Positions 32,507 to 42,921 of a stretch of DNA of 64,000 nt are shown here, piece by piece. Numbering within the stretch: position 1 is the stretch's first letter; each line of letters starts with the position of its first letter. Both the position numbers and the translations under genes were made by a program. Below the pieces are notes generated by a model. It searched no databases. It was given only the letters and a program-made list of their open reading frames with translations, and was not told where the DNA came from. The stretch spans positions 643,750 through 707,749 of the forward strand of contig JAKVOA010000001.1 of the NCBI GenBank assembly GCA_022483045.1, given 5' to 3'. The DNA is from Oscillospiraceae bacterium (GTDB lineage Bacteria > Bacillota > Clostridia > Oscillospirales > Acutalibacteraceae).

Positions 32507-33919
32507 GTGGCAAAAAAGAATGAAAAACAGTCCGCAAAAGAACTGGCCGAGCAGCTTTTGGTCAACCGTAAAAACGGCTTTTTCTCAGTCAGTGATGCAA
32601 GAGTAAAAAAGGCAGATACCTTTTGTGAGGGGTATAAAGCCTTTCTGCAAAATGCAAAAACCGAGCGCGAGGCCGTCATTGCCGCACTGAAAATTGCGCA
32701 GGACGCTGGCTTTACCGCGTATGACCCTGCCAAGACCTATCAGGCGGGCGACCGTGTCTATGTAAATAACCGCGGCAAGTCCCTGATGCTGACAACCTTT
32801 GGTACAGAAGGCTGCAAAAACGGTGTGCGCATTGAGGCTGCCCATATCGACTGCCCACGGCTGGATTTAAAACCCCATCCGCTTTTTGAGCAGGACGACT
32901 TGGCCCAGCTCAAAACCCATTATTATGGCGGCATTAAAAAGTACCAGTGGACCACAATTCCGCTGGCTATGCACGGCCGCATCTGCCGCAAAGATGGCAC
33001 AACTGTAGATATAAGCCTCGGCGAAAAGCCCGGCGATCCGCTGTTTACCATCAGCGATTTGCTGCCGCATCTTGCCCGCGAGCAGGAAGCTAAGGCAATG
33101 AGTAAAGCCATTGAGGGCGAGAAGCTGAATGTCCTGGTCGGCAGCCGCCCAGTACGCGATGAAGAGGGCAAGAACCTATTTAAGCTCAACACCATGCGCC
33201 TGCTCAATGAACAATTCGGTATTACCGAGGAAGATTTCGTTTCTGCTGATATTGCTTTTGTTCCGGCATACCACCCCTGTGATATCGGCTTTGACCGCTC
33301 CCTGGTTGGTGCCTATGGTCAGGACGACCGCTCCTGCGCCTATGCTGAGCTGATGGCTGCAGTCAAGGTAAAGAACCCAGCCCAGACCAATATCACTATT
33401 TTTGCCGATCGTGAAGAAATCGGCAGCATGGGCAACACCGGCATGCAATCACACTTCCTGTATGATTTTGTAGAGGACCTTGCCGAGGCAGAGGGCACCA
33501 AAGCGCGCTATGTCTTTGCAAAATCCCGCTGCTTGTCTGCAGATGTCACTGCGGCGTTTGACCCGAACTACGCCGATGTGTACGAAGCAAACAACGCGAC
33601 TTACTTAAATAACGGCGTTGGTGTCTGCAAATACACCGGTGCTGCCGGAAAGTATGATACCAGCGACGCACGTGCGGAGTTCGTTTCCGAGATCCGACGC
33701 CTGTTTGACAAAAACGAGGTTCTCTGGCAGATTGGTGAAATGGGCAAAATCGATGCCGGCGGCGGCGGAACAGTTGCCATGTATATTGCCAACCTTAATG
33801 TAGACGTTATCGATGTTGGCGTGCCGGTCCTTTCCATGCACTCTCCATTTGAGGTTGTCAGCAAGTTGGATGAGTACATGACCTATCAGGCTATGAAAGT
33901 ATTTTTTGAAGCGGAATAA
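32507..33919 (+). CDS. M18-family aminopeptidase
   Basis: A dodecameric zinc aminopeptidase of the aspartyl-aminopeptidase family, 470 residues. Metal-site motifs are VRIEAAHIDCPRLDLKPHP, YGQDDRSCAYA, IFADREEIGSMGNTGMQS and VPVLSMHSPFEVVSKLD. GTG at 32507 is chosen because AGGAGG (32491-32496) is 11 bases upstream; the ATG at 32486 would precede that site. Typical for M18 proteins in Clostridia. Substrate range not predictable. Confidence 0.9.
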   Translation: MAKKNEKQSAKELAEQLLVNRKNGFFSVSDARVKKADTFCEGYKAFLQNAKTEREAVIAALKIAQDAGFTAYDPAKTYQAGDRVYVNNRGKSLMLTTFGTEGCKNGVRIEAAHIDCPRLDLKPHPLFEQDDLAQLKTHYYGGIKKYQWTTIPLAMHGRICRKDGTTVDISLGEKPGDPLFTISDLLPHLAREQEAKAMSKAIEGEKLNVLVGSRPVRDEEGKNLFKLNTMRLLNEQFGITEEDFVSADIAFVPAYHPCDIGFDRSLVGAYGQDDRSCAYAELMAAVKVKNPAQTNITIFADREEIGSMGNTGMQSHFLYDFVEDLAEAEGTKARYVFAKSRCLSADVTAAFDPNYADVYEANNATYLNNGVGVCKYTGAAGKYDTSDARAEFVSEIRRLFDKNEVLWQIGEMGKIDAGGGGTVAMYIANLNVDVIDVGVPVLSMHSPFEVVSKLDEYMTYQAMKVFFEAE

Positions 33920-33999
33920 AAAAGATACGGAAAAAACCAAAGCGGCCGCGGGCCGCTCTGTACAAAAAAGCTTGTACAGGAAGCTGGAGGGATAGACTG

Positions 34000-35184
34000 A
34001 TGCAGAGTTTCGAGTTTCATTGCCCCACGGAAGTCCTCTTTGGAAAAGAGGCAGAGCTGAAAACCGCGGAGGAGATTCAAAAGTACGGCGGCAGCCGTGT
34101 CTTTCTTCTCTATGGTGGCGGCAGTGCGGTGCGCAGCGGGCTTACCGGCCGCATTGCCAAGGAACTGGTCAACAAGGGCCTTGCCTATGAAATGATGGGC
34201 GGGGTGCAGCCAAACCCCCGGGTCGCCTTTGTACGCGAAGCTGCCAAGCGCGCTGTCGCCTTTGGCGCGGATTTTCTGCTGGCAGTGGGCGGCGGCAGCG
34301 TCATTGACACTGCCAAAGCAGTCGCGGTGAGTTTAAAGGATCCGCAGAGCGACATTTGGGATATCTGGTGCAAAAAGGTACCTGCTGCAGGCGCTCTGCC
34401 GGTGGGTGTGGTACTGACCCTGCCGGCTTCCGGCAGCGAGACCAGCGACTCTGCGGTTTTGACAGACGAAACGACTAAGTGCAAGCGTGGCCTCAGTGCA
34501 GATTTTAACCGCCCCCGTTTCGCGGTGCTTAATCCGGAGCTCACCTACACGCTTCCATCGTTTCAGCTTTCCTGTGGCATTACTGATATGCTGATGCACA
34601 CGCTTGACCGCTACTTTACTGTGGACCACAATAACCAATTGACCGACGAACTGGCCGAGGCTGTTATGCGGGTCATTATCCGCAACGGCCAGGTGGCCCA
34701 CCGCAACCCGCACGACTATGATGCCATGAGTGAGCTGATGTGGTGCGGCAGCATTTCACACAACGGCCTTACGGGTCTTGGCAATGAAAAAGACTTTTCT
34801 GTGCATCAGCTGGGGCACGAGTTGAGCGCGATGTTTGATGTTGCGCACGGCGCCAGCCTTTCTGCAGTGTGGGATTCCTGGGCCAATTATGTTATGTCCA
34901 GCGGCATGCCGCGTTTTGCCCGCTATGCCCAAAATGTATGGGGCGTACATAGCGGTACAGAAGAACAGAAAGCGCGCGCCGGCGTGGCGCTTACCGTACG
35001 TTTCTTCCGCTTTTTAGGTATGCCTACCTGTTTTTCTGAGCTGACCGGCGTTGGTATCCAGCCGGAGAAAACGCTGCACCAGCTTGCAGAAAACTGCATG
35101 TATGGCGGCCAGCGCACCGTGGGTACGTTTTGCAAGCTGGATGTTCCGGCGGCTTACGATATTTACAACAGCGCAAATTATTAA
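34000..35184 (+). CDS. Iron-containing alcohol dehydrogenase, butanol-dehydrogenase type
   Basis: A 394-residue group III alcohol dehydrogenase of the BdhA/YqhD branch, reducing aldehydes with NAD(P)H. The nucleotide-binding GGGSVIDTAK is at about 92-101 and PASGSETSDSAVLT near 148. Metal ligands are likely Asp and His in CGITDMLMHTLDRYF and His in HQLGHELSAMFDVAHGASLS. GGAGG lies 7 bases before the ATG. A hairpin-rich gap separates it from the M18 gene, and a strong bidirectional terminator follows. Fermentative role inferred. Confidence 0.9.
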   Translation: MQSFEFHCPTEVLFGKEAELKTAEEIQKYGGSRVFLLYGGGSAVRSGLTGRIAKELVNKGLAYEMMGGVQPNPRVAFVREAAKRAVAFGADFLLAVGGGSVIDTAKAVAVSLKDPQSDIWDIWCKKVPAAGALPVGVVLTLPASGSETSDSAVLTDETTKCKRGLSADFNRPRFAVLNPELTYTLPSFQLSCGITDMLMHTLDRYFTVDHNNQLTDELAEAVMRVIIRNGQVAHRNPHDYDAMSELMWCGSISHNGLTGLGNEKDFSVHQLGHELSAMFDVAHGASLSAVWDSWANYVMSSGMPRFARYAQNVWGVHSGTEEQKARAGVALTVRFFRFLGMPTCFSELTGVGIQPEKTLHQLAENCMYGGQRTVGTFCKLDVPAAYDIYNSANY

Positions 35185-35197
35185 ATCCAATACATAG

Positions 35198-35235
35198 AAA
35201 AAGGCCGCTGCACTTTTTTGGTGCAGCGGCCTTTT
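35198..35235. terminator. Bidirectional terminator
   Basis: AAAAGGCCGCTGCAC pairs perfectly with GTGCAGCGGCCTTTT around TTTTTTG, between the converging alcohol dehydrogenase and Mg ATPase genes. Confidence 0.93.
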
Positions 35236-35252
35236 GTAACGTTTGTTTTATT

Positions 35253-37955
35253 TTACAGCAGTTCGCCATAGCGGCGTACATATAGGTTCTTTGCAAAGGT
35301 TGCCAGCAGCATGTAGCATACCACTACTAAGATAAGCCAGGCAAAGTAAACGGCCGGCAGCTGCGTAAAGCCAAGCAGTGCACTCAGCGGGGTGTAGGGC
35401 AGCAGCGTGACCACCGCAATGCCTGCGGCTGTCATCAGCATGACTGGGCGGGAAGCGCGGCTCTGTACAAACGGAATTTTCGGTGTGCGAATCATGTGAA
35501 TCACTGAGGTCTGGGTCCACATCGACTCGACGAACCACCCGGTCTGGAATACAGAAACAAACAGCGTTTTCACAGCCGGGTCGGTAATGGCGCGGTAGGT
35601 CTGCCCGCCGCATACAGCTGGGCAGAGGATAAAGTACAGAATGCAGTACGTCGCAATATCAAAGACCGAGCTGGTCGGTCCCATCCAGGCCATAAAGCGC
35701 CCGATTGACGAAGCATCCCATTTGCGCGGCTTTGCCAAAAACTCTTTGTCAACATTATCCCACGGCAGAGAGATGCAGGTGATGTCATACAACAGGTTTA
35801 GAAGCAGCAGGTGCACCGCTCGCATGGGCAGAAACGGCAGGAAAGCGCTTGCCACCAGTACCGAAAAAATGTTGCCAAAGTTGGAGGAAGAGGACATTTT
35901 AATGTACTTGATCATATTGCCGTAGGTTTTGCGGCCCTCTAAAATGCCCTGTTTTAAAATCATCAGGTCTTTTTCCAGCAGGATAACGTGGGCACTCTCT
36001 TTTGCAATATCGACAGCGGTATCTACTGAAATACCTACATCAGAAGCTTTCATAGCTGCGGCGTCATTAATACCGTCACCCATGTAGCCGACCGTGTGTC
36101 CGTCTTCCCGCAAAAGACGCACAATGCGTGCCTTTTGCGTGGGGGTCAGCTTTGCAAAGACAGAGGTGGCCTCGGCGCGCTTTTTCAACTCATCGTCAGA
36201 CATCTGCTCAATCTGCTCGCCCAGCAGAATCTTGTCAGTGGGAATGCCTACCTTGCGGCAGACACAGCAGGTGACCCGGTCGTTGTCGCCGGTAAGCACC
36301 TTTACGCTGACGCCATACTTCTGCAGCGCGGCGACTGCCGCGCGCGCAGTTTCTTTGGGCGGGTCCAAAAAGGCTAGGTAGCCGATTAAGACCATGCTGC
36401 TCTCGTCCTTTACGGAAAACGCGCCGACAGGGGAGGGATTGGTTTTTTGCGCGACAGCAATGACTCGCAGGCCGGCGGCGTTTAGTTCGCCAATTTTGCT
36501 GCGTACGACCGCTTTCATATCCTCAGTCAGCGGCACCACTTTGCCTTCATACTCGGCAAAAGAGGAAACGCTCAACATTTCCTCTACAGCGCCCTTTGTA
36601 ATCATCTGTGTTTTGCCGTTTTTGTCCGCGACCACCACGCTCATGCGGCGGCGGTCAAAGTCAAAGGGAATTTCGTCTACTTTTGTGTAGTTTTTTGCAA
36701 TTCCCTGCAGCACTGGGGTGTTGCCCTCCAGCTCGCGGGTACGGTCGATAATCGCCAAGTCCATCAGGTTTTTCAGCCCGGTCTGGTAGTAGCTGTTTAA
36801 AAAGCCATGGCGCAGCACACGCGGGTCTTCCTGCCCCTGCAAATTGAGGTTGTACTCCAGGGCAACTTTGTCCTGGGTCAGGGTGCCGGTCTTATCTGTG
36901 CAGAGAATATCCATCGAGCCTAAATCCTGTATGGAATTTAGATTCTTAATAATGACTTTCTTTTTCGACATGGCCATGGCGCCGCTTGCCAGGCAGGTAG
37001 TCACCAGCATTGGCAGCATTTCGGGGGTCAGGCCCACTGCCACTGAGATTGCAAACAGCAGAGCACTCATCCAGTCGCCTTTGGTAAAGCCATTGATAAA
37101 CAGCACGATAGGCACCATCACCAGCATAAAGCGAATGAGGACCCACGACACGGAGTCAATGCCTTTTTCAAAGCTGGTCTTGGGCGGCTTTGCGGCGAGC
37201 TCCTTTGCCATGCTGCCCAGCATGGTCTGGTTGCCCACGGCGCACACCACACCGCGCGCCGCGCCGCTGATGACGGTGGTGCCCATCAGGGCGGCGTTTG
37301 GGTTTTCAGTAATGGATTGGCTGCCAGTGGTCTGGCACACGTATTTTTCCACTGGCTCGCTTTCGCCGGTCAGGGCAGACTGGCTGACAAACAGGTCTTT
37401 CGCAACGATAATGCGCATGTCGGCTGGAATCATGTCGCCGGCGCTCAGATGCACAATGTCGCCCACAGCCACTTCGTCCAGTGGGATTTCCTGCCGGCCG
37501 TTTTCCACACGCTCGACGCAGGTGGTTGTACGAATCATTTCAGAGAGCTTTTCGGCGGCGCCGCCGCTGCGGGTTTCCTGTACAAAGCGAATAATACCGG
37601 AAAGCAGAATAATACTCAGAATAATAATCACCGTGGCCGGGTTTTTCTGGCTGGCCGGTGGAATTACGATATCCGTAAAAACAGACACAATTACCAGCAG
37701 AATCAAAATGCCAGTAAACGGGTCAGCAAATGATTTTAAGACACGCAGCAGCAGTGGTGTCTTTTTGCCATGCGTAACTACGTTGGTGCCAAATTCATCG
37801 CGGGCCTGCTCCGCCTGCTCTTCTGTCAGGCCGCGGTCGGTGGTGTGCAGCTGGCGGCAGGCTTCTTCCGGGGTCTGCTGTACAGCGGCAGTGAGCCGCT
37901 CATTAACCGAGTGCACCTTTGTTGCGGCGGTGCGGGGCTCTAATTTCTTTTTCAT
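35253..37955 (-). CDS. mgtA: Magnesium-transporting P-type ATPase
   Basis: Imports Mg2+ across the plasma membrane using ATP. The 900 residues have the P3-type layout: cation-ATPase N-domain, TM1-2, actuator domain with [10 protein letters not shown], phosphorylation motif [13 protein letters not shown], nucleotide domain, [10 protein letters not shown] and [11 protein letters not shown] hinge motifs, and about six C-terminal membrane helices. The ATG at 37955 has GGAGG upstream; 24 further in-frame codons upstream lack support. An M-box Mg riboswitch with a terminator lies in the leader, which fixes the substrate as Mg2+. Confidence 0.95.
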   Translation of the reverse strand: MKKKLEPRTAATKVHSVNERLTAAVQQTPEEACRQLHTTDRGLTEEQAEQARDEFGTNVVTHGKKTPLLLRVLKSFADPFTGILILLVIVSVFTDIVIPPASQKNPATVIIILSIILLSGIIRFVQETRSGGAAEKLSEMIRTTTCVERVENGRQEIPLDEVAVGDIVHLSAGDMIPADMRIIVAKDLFVSQSALTGESEPVEKYVCQTTGSQSITENPNAALMGTTVISGAARGVVCAVGNQTMLGSMAKELAAKPPKTSFEKGIDSVSWVLIRFMLVMVPIVLFINGFTKGDWMSALLFAISVAVGLTPEMLPMLVTTCLASGAMAMSKKKVIIKNLNSIQDLGSMDILCTDKTGTLTQDKVALEYNLNLQGQEDPRVLRHGFLNSYYQTGLKNLMDLAIIDRTRELEGNTPVLQGIAKNYTKVDEIPFDFDRRRMSVVVADKNGKTQMITKGAVEEMLSVSSFAEYEGKVVPLTEDMKAVVRSKIGELNAAGLRVIAVAQKTNPSPVGAFSVKDESSMVLIGYLAFLDPPKETARAAVAALQKYGVSVKVLTGDNDRVTCCVCRKVGIPTDKILLGEQIEQMSDDELKKRAEATSVFAKLTPTQKARIVRLLREDGHTVGYMGDGINDAAAMKASDVGISVDTAVDIAKESAHVILLEKDLMILKQGILEGRKTYGNMIKYIKMSSSSNFGNIFSVLVASAFLPFLPMRAVHLLLLNLLYDITCISLPWDNVDKEFLAKPRKWDASSIGRFMAWMGPTSSVFDIATYCILYFILCPAVCGGQTYRAITDPAVKTLFVSVFQTGWFVESMWTQTSVIHMIRTPKIPFVQSRASRPVMLMTAAGIAVVTLLPYTPLSALLGFTQLPAVYFAWLILVVVCYMLLATFAKNLYVRRYGELL

Positions 37956-38216
37956 AGGTCTGTACCTCCATTTCTTGCTTACTGTAGAACTAACTGCATG
38001 GAAGTACGACACGTCGGGTTGGGGCAAAAAACAGTGTTACTGTTTTAAAAAGTGCGTGCAGAAGAACAGGCCGCGGGAAAAGGGCCTGTTCTCTGCGGTA
38101 CTTCGCCCGCCAGGTTTTGTGCCGCCATTACTTCCTGCGTCCATTCTTCTCACCTCACAATTTTGCTCTGTTATTATCAGAATAATCCGTCATCGGTACA
38201 CTGGTGCACAGCAGAA

Positions 38217-38253
38217 TAAAAAAACCATGCAAATGCCCAAAGCACCTGCATGG
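38217..38253 (-). terminator. Terminator of the M-box expression platform
   Basis: On the minus strand CCATGCAGGTGC pairs with GCATTTGCATGG and runs into seven T. It lies between the riboswitch core and mgtA, so it is the regulated terminator. Confidence 0.85.
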
Positions 38254-38285
38254 GAAAGAGAACACAGCCATTTTCCGCACCGATG

Positions 38286-38432
38286 TTTGAGCTTTAGCTT
38301 TACAGGGCGGTGAAACTGCATTATGTTATACCTTGTTGTCGATATAACCTGTTCAGACCTTCTCATAGTGTCTCCACCACTCCGCGGCAGCAGCCCGTAT
38401 CCCTGTAGGAGCCTCACCTACCAGATATCGAA
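38286..38432 (-). ncRNA. M-box (ykoK) magnesium riboswitch
   Basis: On the minus strand the conserved M-box blocks appear in order: GGTAGGTGAGGCTCCTAC, GGGATACGGGCTGCTGCC, a variable part, and the closing AAAGCTAAAGCTC. High Mg2+ should fold it and permit the downstream terminator hairpin, switching off mgtA. Confidence 0.92.
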
Positions 38433-38603
38433 TCCGTTTTTAATTATAGGCAAATCAAGCGCTTTGTCAACACTTTTTGCGAAAAAGCGAAGAAAAAAGC
38501 AAAAAAGTGCGTTTATCGCCCAAAAGCGCAGCAAAAAGCGGGCAGAGCGCTGTTTGCGCATTTGCCCGCAGATTTGTAGAAATTTTATTTTTTCCTGCTG
38601 CTC

Positions 38604-39578
38604 TTACTTCTGTGCAGCGGTGATAATTGCCATCTTGTACACTTCTTCGGCGTTGCAGCCGCGGGAAAGGTCGTTGATTGGGGCATTCAGGCCGGCCAGA
38701 ATCGGGCCCATTGCCTCAAATCCACCCAGGCGCTGCACCATCTTGTAGGCGATGTTGCCGGCGTTGATATCCGGGAAGATATAGACATTTGCTTTGCCTG
38801 CTACTTTAGAGCCGGGCGCTTTCAGTGCGGCCACTTCCGGCACAACAGCGGCATCGAACTGCAGCTCGCCATCCGCGGGGAAGTCCGGGTTGGTTGCCAG
38901 CAGCTTTTCGGTGGCTGTGCGCATTTTGTCAACACTTTCGCCTTTGCCGGAGCCTTTGGTGCTGTAAGAAAGAATGGCGACCTTCGGGTCAATGCCAAAA
39001 AGACGGGCGGTTTCGGCGGTGCCCTGTGCAATTTCGACCAGTTGGTCTGCATCCGGGTCAATGTTGATAGCGCAGTCGCCCATGGCGTAGGCTTCTTCTC
39101 CGCCTTTTCCGTCAGGACGGTCCAGAACGAAGCAGCTGCTTACAATCTTGTGGCCGGGCTTGCATTTAATCAGCTGCAGCGCCGGGCGCACGGTATCGGC
39201 AGTAGAGTAGGTGGCGCCGCCCAGCAGGGCATCGGCATAACCCATCTTTACCAGCATGGTGCCGAAGTAGTTGGACTTTTTCAGGTTTGCGCGGCAGGTG
39301 GGCTCGTCCATTTTGCCGCGGCGCAGCTCGACCATCTTAGCAACCATTTTTTCAAAATCGGGGAATGTATCAATGTCAATGATCTCAATGCCGTCAATAT
39401 CCAGCCCGGCGCCCTTTGCGGCGGCCTTTACATCGGCCTCTTTGCCGACCAGCAGGGGAGTGAGGAAGCCGTCTTTTTTCAGCCGGCTGGCTGCGGTCAG
39501 GATTCGGACATCGGTGCCCTCTGTAAATACGAGTTTGCGGGGATTTGCTTTTAGGGTCTCAATCATTTTTTCAAGCAT
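38604..39578 (-). CDS. pta: Phosphate acetyltransferase
   Basis: Interconverts acetyl-CoA and acetyl phosphate in acetate fermentation. The 324 residues are of the short Pta type, with KLVFTEGTDVRIL near the start and, in the C-terminal half, AILSYSTKGSGKGESVDKM, FPDINAGNIAYKMVQRLGG and LNAPINDLSRGCNAEEVY. Length and ending are typical. No acetate kinase gene is adjacent, unlike in many Clostridia. Single gene with its own promoter. Confidence 0.94.
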   Translation of the reverse strand: MLEKMIETLKANPRKLVFTEGTDVRILTAASRLKKDGFLTPLLVGKEADVKAAAKGAGLDIDGIEIIDIDTFPDFEKMVAKMVELRRGKMDEPTCRANLKKSNYFGTMLVKMGYADALLGGATYSTADTVRPALQLIKCKPGHKIVSSCFVLDRPDGKGGEEAYAMGDCAINIDPDADQLVEIAQGTAETARLFGIDPKVAILSYSTKGSGKGESVDKMRTATEKLLATNPDFPADGELQFDAAVVPEVAALKAPGSKVAGKANVYIFPDINAGNIAYKMVQRLGGFEAMGPILAGLNAPINDLSRGCNAEEVYKMAIITAAQK

Positions 39579-39657
39579 GTATCGTTTCGTCCTTCCATAT
39601 AATATGTATTATCTGGCCTGAAAGAATCAGGCGGTAAACGAATTTGATTCTTTCCAT

Positions 39658-39686
39658 ATTATACACCCTGCATCAAATAAAACAAA
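39658..39686 (-). promoter_or_regulatory. Promoter of pta
   Basis: On the minus strand TTTGTT and TATAAT are 17 bases apart, about 80 bases upstream of the start. Confidence 0.55.
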
Positions 39687-39877
39687 GAGAAAAGAGTTAA
39701 ATTTTGTGAAAAATTGCGATGATTATTTGTGTATTCTACTAAAATACTAGTGGAAAACCAGCACATCTCCCCAAGAAAGGGTCGGACCTGTGTGCCTTTG
39801 CAACGCGTTTTTTGCTGCCTGTACAGAGGCGCTGTTCCAGCGGGGCGGGGCCACCCGCACGGGGCCGCACAGCGGGT

Positions 39878-39906
39878 TTGACATGCGTAACAGAAGATGA
39901 TACTAT
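39878..39906 (+). promoter_or_regulatory. Promoter of LacI-type regulator
   Basis: TTGACA and TACTAT are 17 bases apart, about 90 bases before the regulator gene. Confidence 0.6.
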
Positions 39907-39996
39907 AAAACTAATTTTCAGCGGGCATTATTCAAAAAATTCGTGCATTTTTGCAGGCCTGCCCGCTGCTGCCTGCAGACAGGAAGTATATGCGTT

Positions 39997-41022
39997 ATGA
40001 GTTCACTGAGTATAAAAGATATTGCAAAAATGGCTGGCGTGTCCGTCACAACTGTGTCGCGCGTTTTAAATAATTATCCCGATGTAAGCGAAACTACAAA
40101 AGAGCGCGTGCAGCGCGTCATCGAGCAGTGCGACTACCAGCCAAACAACGCTGCCCGCAACCTGAAGCGTACCCACAGCAACTCGGTTGGGCTGCTGATG
40201 GAGGGCAGCGCAACTCCCTTTGTTACCGACCTTTCCGATATTATAGAGTCAGAAATCAACCACTACGGTTATACGCTGGTGCCTCACCGTGTGACAAACG
40301 GGGTCAGCGGCGTCGATACGGCGGTGCAGTTGGTTATGGAAAAGCGCCTGCAGGGGCTTATCATCTGCGGCGGCTATTTTATCCGTACACTAGAGCAGCT
40401 CAAGCGCCTGCCGGTGCCCACCGTTTTCTGTACCACAACTCTTACCGATATTGAGCACAGCGAATATTCCAGTGTGCATGTAGACGACCGGCAGGCCGCG
40501 TTTGAGGCAGTGAATTACCTGTGCTCCATTGGTCACCGCAAAATTGCGATTCTTGGCGGTATTGAAAACGATGCCGGCGGCGTTTCCGGCCAGCGTCTGC
40601 GCGGGTATCAGGATGCACTCACGGCGCACGGCATTGCTTTGGATCCCGCTCTGGTGCGCTACTGCGGGCTGTTTACCATGCAGCGCGGCTATGATGCGGC
40701 CTGCGAGCTGCTTGCGAGCGGCTGCCGGCCAACTGCGGTTTTCGGCGTGGCGGACCAGCTTGCCGTGGGCGCCTGCAAGGCAATTTTTAATGCCGGCCTG
40801 CGTGTGCCGCAGGACATTTCCGTTATGGGCTTTGATGGCACCGATATTGCTCGTTTTTATGAGCCCTCCATTTGTACAGTGCGCCAGCCTAAAGAAGAGA
40901 TTGCAAAAAAGACTGTCGAGGTGCTTGTCAGTTTAATGGAGAAGAAAGGACCCAACCGCCATATCATTTTCCCTACTGAAATCGTTACCGGAGGATCGTG
41001 CATTTCCCCGGGAAATCTGTGA
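39997..41022 (+). CDS. LacI-family regulator of the maltodextrin locus
   Basis: A 341-residue repressor. The N-terminal HTH is SIKDIAKMAGVSVTTVSRVLNNYPDVS (about 4-30), split only by normal variation, with the hinge helix NNAARNLKR, followed by a periplasmic-binding-protein-like effector domain. The ATG at 39997 is chosen because the HTH starts there; an 18-codon extension upstream is not part of the family. It lies directly before the sugar ABC transporter. Two LacI-type operator sequences occur in the gap between, so it very probably controls that operon in response to a maltodextrin-like sugar. Confidence 0.88.
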   Translation: MSSLSIKDIAKMAGVSVTTVSRVLNNYPDVSETTKERVQRVIEQCDYQPNNAARNLKRTHSNSVGLLMEGSATPFVTDLSDIIESEINHYGYTLVPHRVTNGVSGVDTAVQLVMEKRLQGLIICGGYFIRTLEQLKRLPVPTVFCTTTLTDIEHSEYSSVHVDDRQAAFEAVNYLCSIGHRKIAILGGIENDAGGVSGQRLRGYQDALTAHGIALDPALVRYCGLFTMQRGYDAACELLASGCRPTAVFGVADQLAVGACKAIFNAGLRVPQDISVMGFDGTDIARFYEPSICTVRQPKEEIAKKTVEVLVSLMEKKGPNRHIIFPTEIVTGGSCISPGNL

Positions 41023-41180
41023 TTTTTGGGCAGAAAGCGGATTGTACGGAAAAGAGCAGATTGCATAGTTTTCAGCGGCAGCATTTGCTGCCGCTTTGTT
41101 GCTTTTTGGCGGATCTCAAAAATAATAGCAAAAAACAATAGACAATCAAAATATTTTTTTCAAAAATTTCACAAAAACTA

Positions 41181-41244
41181 TTGCATTTGCAAAAAGGCTG
41201 TGCTATTATGTAGTCAATCCCGAAAACGTTTCCGAAACCGTTTC
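41181..41244 (+). promoter_or_regulatory. Promoter and tandem LacI-type operators of the sugar locus
   Basis: TTGCAT (41181-41186) and TATTAT (41204-41209) are 17 bases apart. Just downstream lie GAAAACGTTTC (41222-41232) and the perfect odd palindrome GAAACCGTTTC (41234-41244), one helical turn apart. Their place after the start region suggests repression by blocking. They could also serve a CcpA-type protein. Confidence 0.75.
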
Positions 41245-41348
41245 TTACAAACAGGCATTTCCGCAAACAAAAAGCGATTTGAGGAATGAAAAAGGGAGAA
41301 AGAGGAAAGAATCTTTGTTGCAGTTGTAATTGAAAAAGGAGAGTGTGA

Positions 41349-42755
41349 ATGATGAAAAAGAACGCAAAACGAATTTGTGCAGCTGTATTGGCAGCTTCAC
41401 TGGCAGCGGTTTCGTTTGCCGGGTGCGGCTCCAGCTCCAGCAGCTCTGCTGCAGGCAGTACTGCTTCTGCTGCCGGCTCCACCGCAGCAACCGGGAAAGG
41501 GCAGGTCTATTACCTGAACTTTAAGCCCGAGCAGGCAGACCAGTTTACCGCCATTGCCAAGGCCTACACTGAAAAGACCGGCGTGCAGGTAAAGGTACAG
41601 ACCGCGGCAAGCGGCACTTACGAGCAGACCTTAAAGTCTGAAATGGCTAAGAGCGATGCCCCAACCATCTTTATCTGCAACGGCCCTGTCGGCTACAAAA
41701 CCTGGGGCAGCTACTGCTCTGACCTGACCAGCTCCGACTTAGCAAAGCACCTGACAGACAAATCCTTGGCACTAAAAGATGGCAGCAAGATTGTTGGCCT
41801 GCCGCTGGCAGTAGAAGGCTACGGTATCATTTATAATCAGGCGATTATGGATAAATACTTTAAGCTTGACGGCGCCAAGGCAAAGAGCGTGGACGAAATC
41901 AACAACTTCACAAAACTCAAGGCTGTTGTCGAAGACATGACCGCCAAAAAGAGCAAGCTCGGCATCAAGGGCGTCTTTGCAAGCACTTCCTTAAAGAGCG
42001 GCGAAGACTGGCGCTGGCAGACTCATCTGGCCAACGTGCCCATTACCAATGAGCTGCTGGACAGCAACACCGACGTCAACTCTGACGTAAAGGAAATTCA
42101 GTTTAAGTACGCAAATGAGTACAAGAATATTTTCGACCTTTACCTCAACAACTCCGTTACCGACAAAAAGATGCTGGGCAGCAAGAGCGTTGGCGACTCC
42201 ACCGGTGAGTTTGCACTGGGCCAGTGTGCAATGATGCAGAACGGCAACTGGGTCTGGAGCGATATCGGCAAGGTAGACGGCAATGTCGTTGACAAAAACG
42301 ATGTCAAGTTTATGCCAATCTACACCGGACATTCCGGTGAAGAAACGCAGGGCCTGTGCATCGGTACAGAAAACTTTGCCTGCATCAACAGCAAGGCTTC
42401 TGCAGATGACCAGAAAGCTTCCCTTGACTTCCTCAAATGGCTGTACACCGGCGACGGCATGGACTATGTGACAAAGAGCTCTACCGATGGCGGTCTGGGC
42501 TTTATCGCCCCGTACGATACCTTTAAGGGCAAGGCCCCCGATGATCCGCTTGCACAGCAGGTTTCTGAGTGGCAGAACAAGTCCGGCATCAAGACCGTGC
42601 CGTGGGACTTCACCTGCTTCCCGAGCCAGAACTTTAAGAACAAATTCGGCGCTGACCTGCTCTCTTATGCACAGGGCCAGAAGACTTGGGACGACGTAAA
42701 GAGCGATGTCGTCAAGACCTGGAAGACAGAAGCAGCCGCCTCCGCACAAAGCTAA
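41349..42755 (+). CDS. Sugar ABC transporter substrate-binding lipoprotein
   Basis: A 468-residue extracellular lipoprotein. The signal peptide is followed by the lipobox SFAGC, with Cys near 26, then a Ser/Ala linker and a family-1 solute-binding fold (QVYYLNFKPEQADQF at the start of the mature domain). With the permeases and starch enzymes behind it, the ligand is probably maltose or maltodextrin. ATG codons at 41349 and 41352 both fit the AAGGAGAG site. The gene is followed by an internal terminator that should give it higher expression than the permeases. Confidence 0.88.
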   Translation: MMKKNAKRICAAVLAASLAAVSFAGCGSSSSSSAAGSTASAAGSTAATGKGQVYYLNFKPEQADQFTAIAKAYTEKTGVQVKVQTAASGTYEQTLKSEMAKSDAPTIFICNGPVGYKTWGSYCSDLTSSDLAKHLTDKSLALKDGSKIVGLPLAVEGYGIIYNQAIMDKYFKLDGAKAKSVDEINNFTKLKAVVEDMTAKKSKLGIKGVFASTSLKSGEDWRWQTHLANVPITNELLDSNTDVNSDVKEIQFKYANEYKNIFDLYLNNSVTDKKMLGSKSVGDSTGEFALGQCAMMQNGNWVWSDIGKVDGNVVDKNDVKFMPIYTGHSGEETQGLCIGTENFACINSKASADDQKASLDFLKWLYTGDGMDYVTKSSTDGGLGFIAPYDTFKGKAPDDPLAQQVSEWQNKSGIKTVPWDFTCFPSQNFKNKFGADLLSYAQGQKTWDDVKSDVVKTWKTEAAASAQS

Positions 42756-42799
42756 GACTTTGCAAGCAGCCGTCTGTCAGCTTGATAGGCTGTGATAAA

Positions 42800-42838
42800 A
42801 TAGTGGGTGCAGTTGCAGAACTCACTCACTATTTTTTT
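42800..42838 (+). terminator. Partial terminator inside the sugar operon
   Basis: ATAGTGGGTG pairs with CTCACTCACTAT (one G-T) and is followed by seven T. It lies between the binding-protein gene and the permease genes. Confidence 0.8.
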
Positions 42839-42921
42839 GCCTAAAGAGTTTCGCGCCCATTCATCATTCCTTTTACGTATTTCACTTTTCGCTTATTCGA
42901 TTCTTAAGGGGGAACTGAACC

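Noticed and set aside
36844-38313. 489-codon plus-strand frame opposite mgtA
   Set aside because: It is the antisense of a conserved P-type ATPase and runs through the M-box leader; no protein family features.
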